NCBI GenBank assembly: GCA_022702545.1
Contig: JAHRBC010000008.1
Location: forward strand, 930,001 to 994,000
DNA length: 64,000 bases
Direction: 5' to 3'
Source of the DNA: Phycomyces nitens
Lineage: Eukaryota > Mucoromycota > Mucoromycetes > Mucorales > Phycomycetaceae
Shown here: piece by piece, positions 34,054-49,512 of the stretch
Position numbering within the stretch: position 1 is the first letter of the stretch
Layout of the letters: every line of letters begins with the position of its first letter
Notes under the pieces: model-generated
What the model saw: the letters and a program-made list of their open reading frames with translations, nothing else
Databases searched by the model: none
What the model was told of the DNA's origin: nothing
Made by a program: the position numbers and the translations under genes

Positions 34054-37000
34054 ATGCAGAGACAGTTGCTTACATTTCCATCCTCGACTGCGATACTTCC
34101 GGGTGCCCATGTAACAGATCTTACCGACATTGAAAACTTGTCAGAAGAGGCTATTGTGACAACAGTTCGAGCACGTTTCTTGCAGGACAAAATCTACACC
34201 CGCATACGAAATTCAATCTTGTTAGCCGTGAACCCTTATAAAGACATCCGATCATCCATACAAGAAGCAAGCGCCAACTATCTGTCTGAATACAAAGATA
34301 CAGAAAATCGTGACAGACTTGACCCCCATATATTTCAACATGTTAACCAAGCCTATTTTCATATGCGACGCACAGGACAAGACCAGTCTATTGTGTTTAG
34401 GTACGTGTTGATTTATCCCCTGTATTTTACTTATATTTTTTTAATACAATTCATGCAGCGGCTTGTGTGGGAGTGGAAAATCAGAATTACATCAATGGGC
34501 ACTCTATCATCTTGTAACTTTGAGTAGTGGCCACAAAAAGAAGCAACAGTCAAAGGTTCAGGAGCTTATTCAGATGGCCTATGGTGTATTGGAAGCGTTT
34601 GGACATGCAAAGACAGTTGGCAATGGAAATGCCTCTCGGTTTGGAAAATATCTCGAACTCCAGTTTAACGAACGGGGCCGGATGACGGGTGCCAAATTTC
34701 TCGACTACATGCTCGAGAAGTCTCGAGTAACTCATTTTCTTAGTGATGATGAACGTAATTTTCATGTGTTTTATTACCTCCTACACGGAACAAATGCAGA
34801 AGAGAAAACCCTGTTGCGCTTACAGGACGGTGGGGCATCATACGGGACTTTGTACAGGAACAAGGAGGCTGCCAGAACTGCGGCCTGTGGTCTGGCTGAA
34901 GAAGATGCCGAAAAGTATGCTGAGCTCAGAAGCCATCTAAAAGCACTGGGGATCAACAAAACCACTTGGCTGCATATCACACAGGTGCTTGCAGCCATCC
35001 TTCATCTTGCCAGTCTTCAATTTATGGATGATGCTTCAAATATGCAGGATTCTGCCATCGTTAAGAACACGGAAGAACTCGACATTGCAGCAGATCTGTT
35101 GGGTGTTGAACCTAAAGCTCTTGAATCTGTTCTTACTTACAAAACAAAACTTATCAAGCGAGATCTAACAACGATTTTCCTAAATGCCGAACAGGCTGCT
35201 TCCCAGAGAGACCACCTAATCCAAGTTCTCTATTCACTTTTGTTTGGGTGGATAGTCGAGGTTCTTAACAAACGCCTTTGTAAGGCTAATTTTCAAAATT
35301 TCATTGGCATCGTCGATTTCCCAGGAGCAGAGGCACCTACGATTGCTTCGTTTGATAAATTCTGTGTCAACTTTTCAAACGAAAAGCTCCAGCATTTTAT
35401 GCTGCAGCACATCACTGACCGTAACATGGAGGTCTATGGCGAGGTTGGGATCCGAAAAGAGCCCATTGTACTCCAAAGCAATGCCGAATGTCTCCAGCTC
35501 ATCACAGATCCCTCGCACGGACTACTGGCAAACATGGGCCGTCTCGTAAAGGCTGCAATTGGAGTGGATGAGAATGTGGAAAAGCAAAAGACTCGTCAGG
35601 CCATGGATGAGTTTCTGTCTGATAACTCAAAAAACGGCTGTCTATCTACCAAGCGCTCAGATTCAGGGACCCAGCTATTCACCATTCAACATTTTACGGG
35701 CCAGGTTACCTATTCAACAATCAACTTTTTTGCCAGCGATAGTGAAGCACTAAGTGCAGATTTTGTTTCCCTGTTTCGAAGTAATAACTCTCATCACCAC
35801 AGTACCCATGATGATGTTTACGGCGATCCGTTGGTAAATGAACTTGTGAGCCTTTTGTTTGCTCAAAAGACAATAGCAACAGAGACCCATCCCAAAAATA
35901 GTCGAGCTGTAGTTTCAGTGCAACAATCGTCTAAACCTCGCCGGTCACCTTCTACTCGCAAATCCAAAGATGAACCTGCACCGACCACAGGAGCCACAAT
36001 CAACAGTCGAGCTGAACATCTGGGTGAGGCCTTGAACGATCTGACACTCACCCTAGAAGAGACCAAGATCTGGTGGGTGATCTGTCTTCGACCCAACGAT
36101 CTTCTCTTGCCAAATTCATGCGATGCAAAAAAGGTTACAGCCCAGATAAAGCTGTTTAGTCTGATAGACATCACTATGCGCTCAAAGCACGAATATACTA
36201 TGCGCATTGACATGGATGAATTCTGTGATCGGTATGTGGATCTTATCCAAGCTACTGTGGTTGAGCTAGATGCAGAGCCCAAAGACAAATGCTCGGCTCT
36301 CAAGGACTCCTTGCGCTGGACAGAGCGCATGATGATGATTGGGGAAGACAAGGTAGGAATAAGGGTCTGGATAAAGCATATTTGGCTTACAAGTGTCATT
36401 TACGAAAAAAAAAAACACATTTAGGTCTATCTGAGTGAGCATGCATGGGCCATGCTTGAAAATAAGCTGCGTAGCATGGAGAAGCGTGAACAAAGAAGGG
36501 CACGATGCATCGCAAAAGGAATTCCGTTTGTTGGTAAACACAAGACACTCTATGCATTGCCGACCTTTCAATGTTTATCCTTTGGCTAATCGCTTTACAT
36601 CCACAATAGAAGAGGAAGAAATTGTGCCCATGACACCATCACTATCCCAAGATCCCCCTTCTTGCTTTGGACCGTCCATGACAGATGTTGGATCAGTGTA
36701 CTCTGAAGATTGCATCGATGAACATCACCACCATCACCATCATCATATGCATTATGACGAGACTGAATCGGTCTGCTCCTCGCATATGTGCGATGGCAGC
36801 TCCAGTATGTCCCGGACACCTTGTGAGACCGAAGACGCTAGTTTTATGGAACAAGAAGAAACCATCACTGCTGTCAAGCCTGTTGTACTTTCGGCCGAAA
36901 AGCCTTCTGAGCACAATGAACGCAAGACTGCAACCGCGCGTCGTGGGTGGGTTATTTTAACCTGGGTGTGTACCTGGTGGATCCCAAGCATCTTTATGAG

Positions 37001-39996
37001 TAAATGCGGTGGAATGCGTCGATCTGATATTCGTATGGCATGGCGTGAAAAGGTCACTCTTTGTGTGCTGATTTTCCTGCTCTGTGCGGCCATGGTCTGG
37101 TTTATTGCTTTCTTTGGACAGCTTGTATGCCCCCACCAGGACCTCTTTACACAGTCTGAACTCCAAGCCAAAAGCAACCGTGACAATGCATACATTGCTA
37201 TCCGTGGTGAGGTTTTTGACCTTACATCTTTTGCCCCACGGCACTGGGCTTCAGAGGTTATTCCCGCAAATGCCTTGTTTCAATACAGTGGCCAGGACGC
37301 AAGCGATTTGTTCCCCGTTCAAGTCTCGGCCCTGTGTGATGGTCTGGATGGAATTGTGCCAAAGGAAGTGACCCTTAATTCTCACATTAATATTACTGAC
37401 TCGAATGCAATTTATCACGACTTTCGGTATTTCCAAGAGGATTATCGGCCAGACTGGTATTTTGAGCAAATGGTGTATCTGCGAAAGAATTATCGGATTG
37501 GCTTTATGGGTTACGATCCAGTTGATATCAAGAACCAGGCATCTGTACCTGTCCAGATTGGTGGCATCAATACTCAACGCCAATGGGCAATTCTGCATAA
37601 CAATATCTATGATCTGACGTCTTACATGATGGGTGGTCGAGGAGCTCGTGTCGCAGAAGGTCAAAGCTTACCTGCCGATGTGGACATTGATTTCATTGAC
37701 AATTCCATTACTGAACTTTTTCGCCAGCTCTCTGGAAGCGACGTCTCTGCCCATTTTGACTCTTTACCGCTGACAAAGGCTATGCGAGACCGACAATTAG
37801 TGTGCCTGAGAAACTTGTTTCTGGTCGGAAAAGTTGACACACGAAACTCCCTTCAATGTCTGATATCCGAGTACCTCTTACTGTTAATCACCGGCTTCCT
37901 GTGCAGTGTAATCTTGTTCAAGTTCTTGGCTGCATTGCGTCTGACTTCCGAGCCTGCATTGAACGAATACGACAAATTTATCATTTGCCAGGTTCCCTGC
38001 TATACCGAGGGAGAAGAATCTCTGATAAAGACCATCAACTCTTTGACGGTCATGAAGTACGATGATAAACGCAAACTATTGTTCTTGATTGCAGACGGTA
38101 TGATTGTTGGTAGTGGCAACGACAGGTCAACACCGCGTATTGTACTGGATATCCTGGGTGTCGATCCAAACACTGAACCAGAGCCAATGTCTTTTTTATC
38201 TCTTGGAGATGGCCGAAAACAGCACAATATGGGAAAAGTCTATTCAGGGCTATACGAATGCTCGGGGCATGTAGTACCCTACATTGTCGTCGTAAAGGTC
38301 GGGACACCAGAAGAGCATCAGAAGCCTGGAAATCGTGGAAAGCGTGATTCCCAGATGGTCCTGATGCGGTTCTTGAACAAGGTCCACTTTGATGCCCCAA
38401 TGACCCCCCTCGAGCTCGAAATCCACCATCAACTCAAGAATGTTATTGGTGTCAACCCTGGATTCTATGAATTTGTCTTGATGGTCGACGCAGACACTGA
38501 AGTTCTTCCAGAGTCCTTGACCCGAATGGTGTCCTGTTTTGTAAACGATAGCAAGATTGTCGGTCTTTGTGGAGAGACTATGTTGTCCAACGAAAAGGAT
38601 ACATGGGTTACCATGATTCAGGTCTATGAATACTATATTTCCCATCACCTAGCCAAGGCATTTGAATCGTTGTTTGGATCAGTAACCTGTTTACCCGGAT
38701 GCTTTTGCATGTACCGTATTCGCTCTACAACCAGAAACCAGCCCTTGTTGGCATCTAATCAAGTCATTTACGATTATGCCGAGAACGTTGTTGATACTCT
38801 TCACAAAAAGAATCTGTTGCATCTTGGTGAAGATCGATACCTGACGACCCTTATTCTCAAACACTTTCCAAATTACAAGACCAAGTTTACTCCAGATGCT
38901 GCATGTATGACTAATGCTCCTGACCGCTGGCCTGTGCTGCTGTCCCAAAGACGACGTTGGATTAACTCGACTGTCCATAATCTGGGCGAGCTAATGTTCT
39001 TGCCACAGCTGTGCGGCTTCTGCTGCTTTTCGATGCGGTTTGTAGTCATGTTAGATCTACTGAGTACGCTTGTAATGCCTGCTGTTGTCTGCTATCTTGG
39101 CTACTTGGTGTATCAACTATGCACCAATACCAATCAAGTGCCCCTCATGTCCATCATCACACTTGCTGGTGTTTATGGTCTCCAGGCCATTATATTTATT
39201 ATGCGACGCAAGGTATGCAAAATACTAGTCAGGATATCCAGAGTTTAATTTGGATTTTTTTTTGGTATTATTCTAGTGGGAACATGTCGGATGGATGATT
39301 GTATATGTCTTGGCTATTCCTGTGTTTTCCTTCCTGATTCCCATGTATGCATTCTGGCATTTCGATGATTTCTCTTGGGGAAACACTCGTATTGTTGTAA
39401 GCGAAAAGGGACTTCGCAAGGGACTTGGTCCTGATGAAGGTGTATTTGAACCCTCGAGTATCCCTACTAAGCGGTGGTCTGAACACGAAGAAGAGGAAGA
39501 GGAAGAAGGCAAGACTGAAGACCAGACCGATTGGGAAGAGCGTTCAGTGTGTTCCAAACATACAGTCGAGAGTGGCTGTAGCTGCGAAAAACAGCCATCA
39601 CATCCAATGTCGAGTTCGACTCGGTCAACGCTTTCCTGTGTTGAAGAGAGCGAATGTTCGATATACAGTGGAGACCAACACTCGGTGGGGATGTATGACC
39701 GACAGTACTCACAGCAGTCAAGCTATTACTATGAAAGTAGCATTGCCTACCATGACCCTCGCAATCCTCCCTCTATTGCTTCCCACCCCCTTAGCCAGAT
39801 GGAACCATATTCAAGCGGTCCTAGTGAGGCAACTATTGTGCAAGAGATTGAACACATCTTGGACGACAATGACCTAATGCGCCTCACAAAAAAACAAGTG
39901 CGTGATACACTTTCTGAAGTGTTTGGGATGGACATGAGCTACAAGCGCGACTTTATCAACCAATGCATCGAAACATTGCTTGCTGAACGGCTATAG
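34054..39996 (+). CDS. Chitin synthase with N-terminal myosin motor-like domain (class V/VII type)
   Basis: Makes cell-wall chitin from UDP-GlcNAc at the plasma membrane; the motor-like domain helps target it in hyphal tips (family knowledge). Five exons (34054-34400, 34459-36352, 36425-36533, 36610-39212, 39277-39996) give 5,673 bases, 1,890 residues. Order: motor-like domain (about 20-760) with a P-loop read as SGLCGSGKSE (116-125), switch I NGNASRFGKYLEL and a switch II-like IVDFPGAE; a linker with an 8-His run; two membrane helices (about 895-945); a cytochrome b5-like domain (about 970-1035, EVFDLTSF); another helix near 1200; the glycosyltransferase domain with DADTE, EDRYLTTL and QRRRW (about 1562); C-terminal membrane helices; an acidic linker; and a DEK-C domain (about 1830-1890). 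The P-loop departs from the myosin GESGSGKS consensus, so ATPase activity is uncertain. Confidence 0.96.
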
Positions 39997-39999
39997 CAG

Positions 40000-41000
40000 A
40001 GAAAACAAAACAAAAAAAAGTATACCCGATAGATGTTTCTTTGTAGAACACAGTCTTTCCTGTAATTATTCCTCTTTTCTTTTCATATTTTCGTTATTTA
40101 TTCTCTCTCTCTCTCTTGTGGCCCTTGAGCTTACCTATTCCTTTTTGTCTCTATTTTTTATTTTCACCGTAAAGAGTATTGTACTTGTCCAACACTACTA
40201 AATAACCAGCCAATCATATTGATCTATATCTTGGTTCATTAAATGCCTGTCAATAGACAATAGGCGCCACATATAATACCTTGGTCTAGTTTATCCTATA
40301 TCATGATTCACTCGATTTGATTTGATGTAAAAAAACCCCCATATAATTATATTTCAAAGAATAAATCTATAGCCAAGAAAGCAGATGGAAAATCAGGATT
40401 TTTTCTTGTTGGTCATTTTACACACTAGTGTGAATGTAAACTTGCGGGACTAATTCAACAAGGCTAAAAAAGAAAATGTAACGCCCAGACTATATTGATC
40501 CCTTTCCAGATGGCTCTTGTGCTTGCAAGAAACCAGTGATTGCTGATAAATGTATTTCAAAACTAAGAAAGTTACAGGAATCTAGAGGAATTTATATTTG
40601 TAAAATGGTATATACTAGTTGGCAAGGGTTCATTTGGTCAGGATAGATGGCTCATTTATGATTAAATCCTAAAGAAAGATCCCCTGAATAAATGGCCATT
40701 ATCGACAAGTATTCTATCTGCGAATAAACTATCCAAACAACATCTCCAGACACACTTTTGTTCTTTATGCCACATTCACTTGTTTTCTGAAAATATATTT
40801 AAGATGGACAAGAGGTGCGAATAGCTTGGAAAAAAGATCCCCCCTTTCCTCCCCTTTCCCCCCTCCCCCCAAGATGGGCCGGCCTCAAAAAGTGAGAGCC
40901 CTTCTTTTTTTTCATTTTCCTTTTCACTTTGTGCGTCACTGCTTTTGTTCGTCATCCATTGATTGGCTCCTTTGGTTATTTTACTCCTCACACGTACACA
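40000..41000. other. Spacer between chitin synthase and PAB1
   Basis: Holds the chitin synthase 3' end (T-rich) and the PAB1 promoter. A pyrimidine-rich stretch (about 40840-40920) lies before the PAB1 TATA box. No gene supported. Confidence 0.5.
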
Positions 41001-41003
41001 CCC

Positions 41004-43224
<2,221 letters not shown>

Positions 43225-43505
43225 TTGTAAAAAAGAAAAGAAAAGGGAATTATAAAGGTGTAGCAAAAAGTCTTGGAGAAATAAAGCATTTCAGATGTTT
43301 GTTTTTAAATTGCCCAAGGGTCGTTGGTTTCTAGTGATTATTATTGCTTAAAGAAATGTCAGATATATTATAACCAGATAAAGATCATGGTAATATATAT
43401 TTTGTGAAAGTACAAGTAATTTAAAAAAGACGGATTAAAAGAAAAAAGTGGACACAAATGGTATTGTCTTTTCTTTTAAGTAGAGACACATTCTAAATAC
43501 TATCC

Positions 43506-46168
43506 CTAGTCTACTTGACTGTTGATATCAACCAGCTCTTCAGAGTAGCTAGCATTGCTTTCCAGGGCGGCGGCAGCTCTGTCAATCTTGCCAAATTGCC
43601 ACTTCCATGAAGCATTATAGAGAAACGGACGCAGATCAAACCTGTTGTCGTCTGGACTGTAGGCTTCAGCGTGATAGGACGGTGTCAGGGTTGTCATCTT
43701 GTGGCGGTTGATCGAGTAATAAAAGAAAAACCGCTTGACTTTGGCAGCAACCTATATGCAGAGTGTATTTAGTATTTTTTTTTGGTACGTTGATTTTTGT
43801 TCAATTGGACATTTACCTCGGTTGGGCGCATCTTTGATCCCCACTCGTGCACCAGCTTGTAAAACATGGAGAATGGACCGCATTGCTCTACCTTACGCAG
43901 GCGACCATATTGTGATAGCTCCTTATAAGTCATACCCATATCAACCTCATCAGACTGGGTGTAGTTTTCGGTAATAGGCTCCAATTCAGCAGTAGGTGTG
44001 GCATCCAAAAACGATCCGAGAATTGGCATGTCGAATGCATGTTGAGCATAGCCAATAAAGCTTGTCAGATCTGTCTTTGAGATTGCCCCAATAGGGTTCA
44101 CATCGGCACTGCTACAATCATACTTTGTCAAGTAGCCACGCAAACTCTCATCGACATTGGCACTACCCAAAACAAGCAAAGCCCCCTGTTTGGAACGGAC
44201 CCAGGGCATCATTTGTGCAAAAAGATAGGCCAGTAACATACGCAAACGTGCTTGAATGTTTTGCAGGGCCAGATTCTCTGCAGGAGTGCCACCATGGACC
44301 CGGTAACGAGGAGTCTTTCCTGTCACAAATGAAAACAGGCTATGAATCGAGACAACCACAGAGTCCATGTCTAGGTCAGTGTGGTAACTGCCAATCACAT
44401 TTGCCAGATCTTTGGCTCTTTGGCGAGTCTCCTTGCTAGAGTGCTCGGTGCCCATGTAGCAGGTGTAGAAGATGCGGTTGGCAAATTCACGAGGATCCAC
44501 AGGCACATACGATTCATCTTCACCTGCCATACGGCGGGCATCCTCAAGTACCTGCTTGTTGCCTGCTTGAGAAGCAGCAACCACAAGCCGGCACATGGAA
44601 GCCACAATGGTTGCAGTAGCACAACTATCGATTCCACCACTCAAAGGCAAAAAGTATCCTGCCGTCTTTGATCTGCGCAGATAATCCCACAGCCAACAAG
44701 CAGGACCAAGAGCGATTTCCTCTTCAGGTGTATGGTAGAAAGGCTCTCTTTGGCGGCTTGGGCGAAGGTGGATATCACTATCCATGTCAGGATGGGATAG
44801 AGACATCTTGACTTGTTCACGGCGATATGCTTCTGATCTCGATGCCTGCATACCACGACTGGTCATACGAGAGCGATAGGAACGCACATCCTCAAGGTCA
44901 ATAGTTGCCGTAACTACCTCAACATCATTTAGGGAGAATTGAGATCCTTGTGCGACAATCTTTCCATTGACCAAGATCATGGCACATCCATCGTAATAGA
45001 GACGGTCGCCATCACAGCCTTGTTGGTTGGCATACAAGTATACGCCACCAACCTAGAGATAATCATAAGAAATATGCCCTGAATATGATGAGTGTGTACC
45101 TTTTGGGTAGCAGCCTTCATCAGTTCAACACGAGTGTGTAGCTTGCGAAGTTCATGATGGCTTCCACTACTATTGGTAAAGATCTCGACACCATCCAAAC
45201 CCATGCTGATATGAGGGCTATAATACCAATGTTTAATAAGATGAATAAGGTACAATGTCAAAATGTACCTGTCAGGAGTAAAAAGCTCCTCGCAAGTTTC
45301 GCAGCCAATGCACGTATCTAGAGTGCTGATGACTGCATCGCCAAAAGGTACTGTTGTCTTGATGTTCCCTCGGGTTATTGATCGTGGAATTGGATACTGG
45401 CCATCTGTCTGTCACTGTACCTGATTAGTGATCTTTTGGATCATTCGAGGAAGATAGTATTCTTCGACTTTCTTTGGCATCCATGGAGTAAAGAATCGCA
45501 ATTCACGATAATTGCCGTCGTTGGCAAGGAACATCTTTGGTCTGATCAATACAATTCGGCCACCAGAGATAATGACACGGCAGTTATATTTTACTGTCTT
45601 GTGCATCACAGGCCTTTAGAGATGTTTTTTATCCAAGAACAGAAAGGTCAGCAACGATACTCTCTTTAGAATCACAAACCCTACATTCCAATGTCGAGAA
45701 TCATGTCCTGGGCCTCTTCACTTTGAAGAATTGAAGCCAATACTTCCCATGAATGCAGATATGTGTCACCTATAAAACATATGCATATGTTATAAGTCTA
45801 GACAGCTGTTCCCAAAAGCAGTTTCTACATATTATATTACCTTCGAGAAAATGGTCATGGCAGCCGTAACCACTATATAAATATACATATAATTATGTCA
45901 ATCGACACGTAAATCAGACAACAAAAAAATCTCATTTCATCATACGTAATCTCCAATTCTGGACCGACACGAAGCTTTGCACCCTTTTGTTTGGCGATTC
46001 GAATGCTCTGTAGGATGCGTTCAAGATTGCCTTCAAAGTCCAGGGCCCATTGGTTGAGCGAACATGTTGCTACTGTGATACTATTTACTGCAGCTCAATA
46101 TATGCATATATTTATAAAAAAATTTAAAGTGTTTATAAAATGTGCATCTAGACCTACAGGTGTCCCAT
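43506..46168 (-). CDS. QNS1: Glutamine-dependent NAD+ synthetase QNS1
   Basis: Last step of NAD+ synthesis: converts deamido-NAD+ to NAD+ using ATP and ammonia released from glutamine. The N-terminal nitrilase-type glutaminase domain shows VGPELEI (Glu), [18 protein letters not shown] (Lys) and [13 protein letters not shown] (catalytic Cys). The synthetase domain has the ATP loop [13 protein letters not shown], then [12 protein letters not shown] and [17 protein letters not shown], and ends with the family's [11 protein letters not shown]. The first coding exon is only 11 bases (46168-46158); splicing to the AG at 46081 gives [22 protein letters not shown], the standard fungal start. Several more introns follow. 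It is divergent from the LIM gene, about 515 bp between starts. Confidence 0.95.
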
Positions 46169-46682
46169 AGTCGTGAGAGCTAAAGATAGTCAACTTGCAA
46201 ATAATGGACTGAATGACAAGATGTGTTCCTTAGCAGTCCCTCTTTTTATTTTTCCGTCATCATTGGCCCAGATATGGCTTGAATAGGGATTTCTGGCACT
46301 AGACATTGGTTTCAGCATAGATCATTAGTCATCCTTGTCATGATAGGATAAAAAAAAGGCTGTCTGCTAGACCACCTTGCAAATAAGACACCAGAGCAGA
46401 GACAGTCGTGTGCCAAAAAGTTAGTGGGAAGGGGTATTTATATATATATACATATATAAATGGCTGATAAGCTTTATGCAAGATCAATTGGGATTACGGT
46501 TTGCCTTTTTTGGTCGGTTGTTGATGTGGGTCAAAAGAGTAGGCCATTTTAGCTGTTGGCTGGTCCACTCGATCTCTAAAATAGAGGTTAAAAACAATAC
46601 ACCTGTATTCCCTAATTGTTCTTCTTCTTCTACTAATACTACTCCAACCTCTTGTTTAATACAATATTCAACACATTCAAAT

Positions 46683-48911
46683 ATGGGCTACTGTATTCGA
46701 TGCGGTAATCTATCTCACACCGAAAAATGCGGAAAGTGCGGTGGCAAACTTGTGGGTAAGTCCATCTCTATAACCACACTGGCTGGTTATAACACAATAC
46801 CAAATAGCCTCCATTGCAACCGGTTTGACTACCGAGAAAAGAAGGCTGTCTAGTGGTGACAAGTGGAAATCACAGTAAGTACTCCTTTTCAAACAACTAA
46901 CTCTGGGCATGTACCTGTACCTGGACCTAGCCATCTAAACACTGTCAAAAGGTATGCTGAAAGTATCCTGAGCGAGCCATTCGGGGGCACAGTTAGCACC
47001 CTGAGATCCAAGCGTGATTCTACTTACCTTACCGCATCCGTTGTTACGACCAACAACCGTCGTCCCTCACTTCCAATACACAAGGCATGTGTGACATGTA
47101 AAAAGCAACTCTCGTACGACAGTGCATTTCTAAATGGCAACGTTCAACACTGTCGTACATGTCGTCCTCCAGACGCATGGTAAACTAACTAGCTACAAGT
47201 ACAGAGCATGATATTAACATTGTGTTTCAGTGTGTCTTGTACTGAGCCAGTGTCTGAAGAAGAGGCATTCTATAGCCATAGCCAACTCTGGCACCGGGGC
47301 TGTTTCCGTTGTCAGGGCTGTCACAAACTAGTCGAGGACTGCACCCAAGTAGACAAATACAAGCAGCCATGGTGCGAGACTTGTCGCAAGGAAAACGAAA
47401 TCGGTTCTCGTCCCAGTTCAAGCGCCTCGACTCCTCTCATGTCCCCTATGGACAGATCGTTACCCCAGCTCAATACCTCTCCTACCTCCACCATCAGTAG
47501 CCGGGATCAATTCGATAGTATCCGGACAGGAACTCCCGATGACTTTAACTATGGAACCATATCTCTGTCATCAAACATACGGCCCATCAGGACAATGTCC
47601 ACAGCACCCACAGGTACCCGGCCACCCATCACATCGCAGCTATTCCAGCAGTACCAAAAGTCCCTCCAGCAACCAATCTTTATCGCATCAAATGAAGACC
47701 AGCCGCTGCTTTCCAATTTACCCCCACCCACCCCACCCAAGCGGCACCCTTCCACTCCCCGCACACAGCTCAATACGCCCTTGCCACGCTCAAGTCCTGT
47801 TAGAGATCCTTCCAAGAGACATTCGTATGCAAACGACAATAGTCTTATTGAGAAGCAACCCATAATAGAGCCAAGCAGGTCCGCCAGCACTAGACAGCCA
47901 ACTGAAAGGCCAACTGAAAGGCCAACTGAAAAACCAACTGAAAAGCCATCCAGAAAACCAACCAAAGAAAAGCGAGTGTGTTGCAAGTGTCTCAAGACCC
48001 TGCGGGGAAGACGTATCAAAGCACCCACAGCAACAGGAGATGCGTGGTACCATTACGACTGCCTGACCTGTGCTGGATGCAATCTCCATTTCACAGACAC
48101 CGAGATTGTAGTCGAAGGCACGGACATCTATCACCCTCAGGTAATAATAATTGGACAGCCAAGGTCACAAAGAGACGGTTACTCATTACCATTAGTGCCG
48201 AGTAACTTCAATGCCAGAAGAAGTGGTCTTCAAATGCCATGCATGCGAACTACCTATCCAGGATAAGCAGTGCCTGAAAGACGGTACGAAATTATTTCAT
48301 CATCAGGTAAACCAAATACTTTGACATGCCAGTAATTTACAAGACTTTGGGTTCCTAGTGCTTTACATGTCATGGCTGCCACACCGTCCTGCCTCCCGAC
48401 CAGCCATTCTATGACATGAATGGCAGTCTTCACTGTGAGACCTGTGCACGTAAACGGACAATCTCGTCCAGTATGATGGCCAATAACCAGAGACAGCAAC
48501 AGAACCGACGTGTTGGACCACGGGCCTCTCTCTCGACTCCTCTAGTACGCACCACCCCACAAGATAGTCTAGGTGGCATGGAAGAAGAGGACAATCCATC
48601 AGAAATCTTTCGACAAAGACAATCCCGTGCCTTTCCAAAGCTAGGTGGATCAAGAATGTGCCCAAGGTGTAGACAAAGTATTGCGATAATGGATGATAGT
48701 CCTGGCCCTAGAGCTACGCGATGGCACAAGAAATGCCTGAGATGTGCTGGGTGCAGGAAGCAGATGGACTCTGGTGCAAAGGTGACCGAGGGGGCCGATG
48801 GAGAATGGCTGGTTCACTGCCGAAACTGTATGGTAAGTGGGTTGTATTCCAATCCCATTTATTGACTCTTTTGCTTAGGATAAGAATGTTACCGAAGCAT
48901 ATGTGCGTTGA
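46683..48911 (+). CDS. Multi-LIM-domain protein (paxillin/Pxl1-like)
   Basis: Likely cytoskeletal adaptor at sites of growth or division, by analogy with fungal Pxl1; function is inference. Seven exons (46683-46755, 46808-46874, 46931-47179, 47231-48140, 48196-48306, 48359-48832, 48879-48911) total 1,917 bases, 638 residues. It opens with a CxxC..CxxC mini zinc ribbon (YCIRCGNLSHTEKCGKCGG). An N-terminal cysteine block (CVTCKKQLSYDSAF) precedes LIM1 (CVSCTEPVSEEEAFYSHS...). A long Ser/Pro/Thr-rich linker contains four PTE(R/K)P repeats. Then LIM2 (CCKCLKTLRGRRI), LIM3 (CHACELPIQDKQC) and LIM4 (CPRCRQSIAIMDD) follow. Each LIM has the expected double Cys/His zinc pattern. Confidence 0.88.
47899..47946 (+). 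repeat. Coding 12-base tandem repeat (PTER/K)
   Basis: Four units of CCAACTGAAAGG / CCAACTGAAAAA inside the LIM gene linker, in frame, encoding PTE(R/K). Confidence 0.8.
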
Positions 48912-48919
48912 TAAGCAAG

Positions 48920-49450
48920 TGCTCCATATATACTAGAATGCTCCAACTACTACTACTAAAAATATTAATATTAATAACAATAAACACTATGTTGTAGATT
49001 ATATTGATCTCTACAGACATTAAGGAAGATGTGTATAATTTATTTTATTTTAATTTATTTTAATATTTAATTTTTGGAATGACGCAAAATCTATTTGAAA
49101 GCAGCGCAGATGTTTATACGAAAATGTACGCGCTAATCATAATAATCATAATAAATTTTCAGTGATTGATCCCCTTTTTTATATAATTTTATTTTATATA
49201 ATTTTTTATATTTTTTTAAACTCTTCCTTTGACAAAAGTTTTGCAGCTTTTTTCTTACATTGCGTGTGTGTCTGTGTGTGTGTGTGCTATATTTCGACTT
49301 CTTTTTTTTCCCTTTTATTCTCTTTTTGTGAGTTTCTTTACGCGCCTCTCCCCTTCCATCTCTCGCGCTTCCTCCCTTCACCTTTTTTTATCGTACCTAT
49401 CCCTTTCCTTTCTCCATCACCTTCCTGCAAAGAACCAACTTCTTTTGTAA
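48920..49450. other. Spacer and pyrimidine-rich leader of the KH gene
   Basis: AT-rich 3' flank of the LIM gene, then a strongly C/T-rich stretch (about 49215-49440) with a (GT)n run at 49264-49286, typical of a fungal promoter or leader. Confidence 0.5.
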
Positions 49451-49453
49451 AGT

Positions 49454-49512
49454 GTAAGTTATTGAATCATCAAGGTCATATTTGCCAAGTCGAGATGCTC
49501 ATCAATCTATAG
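49454..49512 (+). promoter_or_regulatory. Probable 5'-UTR intron ending at the KH-gene start codon
   Basis: GTAAGT at 49454 and CTATAG ending at 49512 would make a 59-base intron whose 3' splice site directly abuts the ATG at 49513. If it is retained, the transcript contains a five-codon upstream frame (ATG at 49495, stop at 49510-49512) that ends right before the main ATG. Confidence 0.45.

Noticed and set aside
43735..44671. Plus-strand frames across NAD+ synthetase
   Set aside because: Antisense shadows of a gene with clear catalytic motifs on the other strand.
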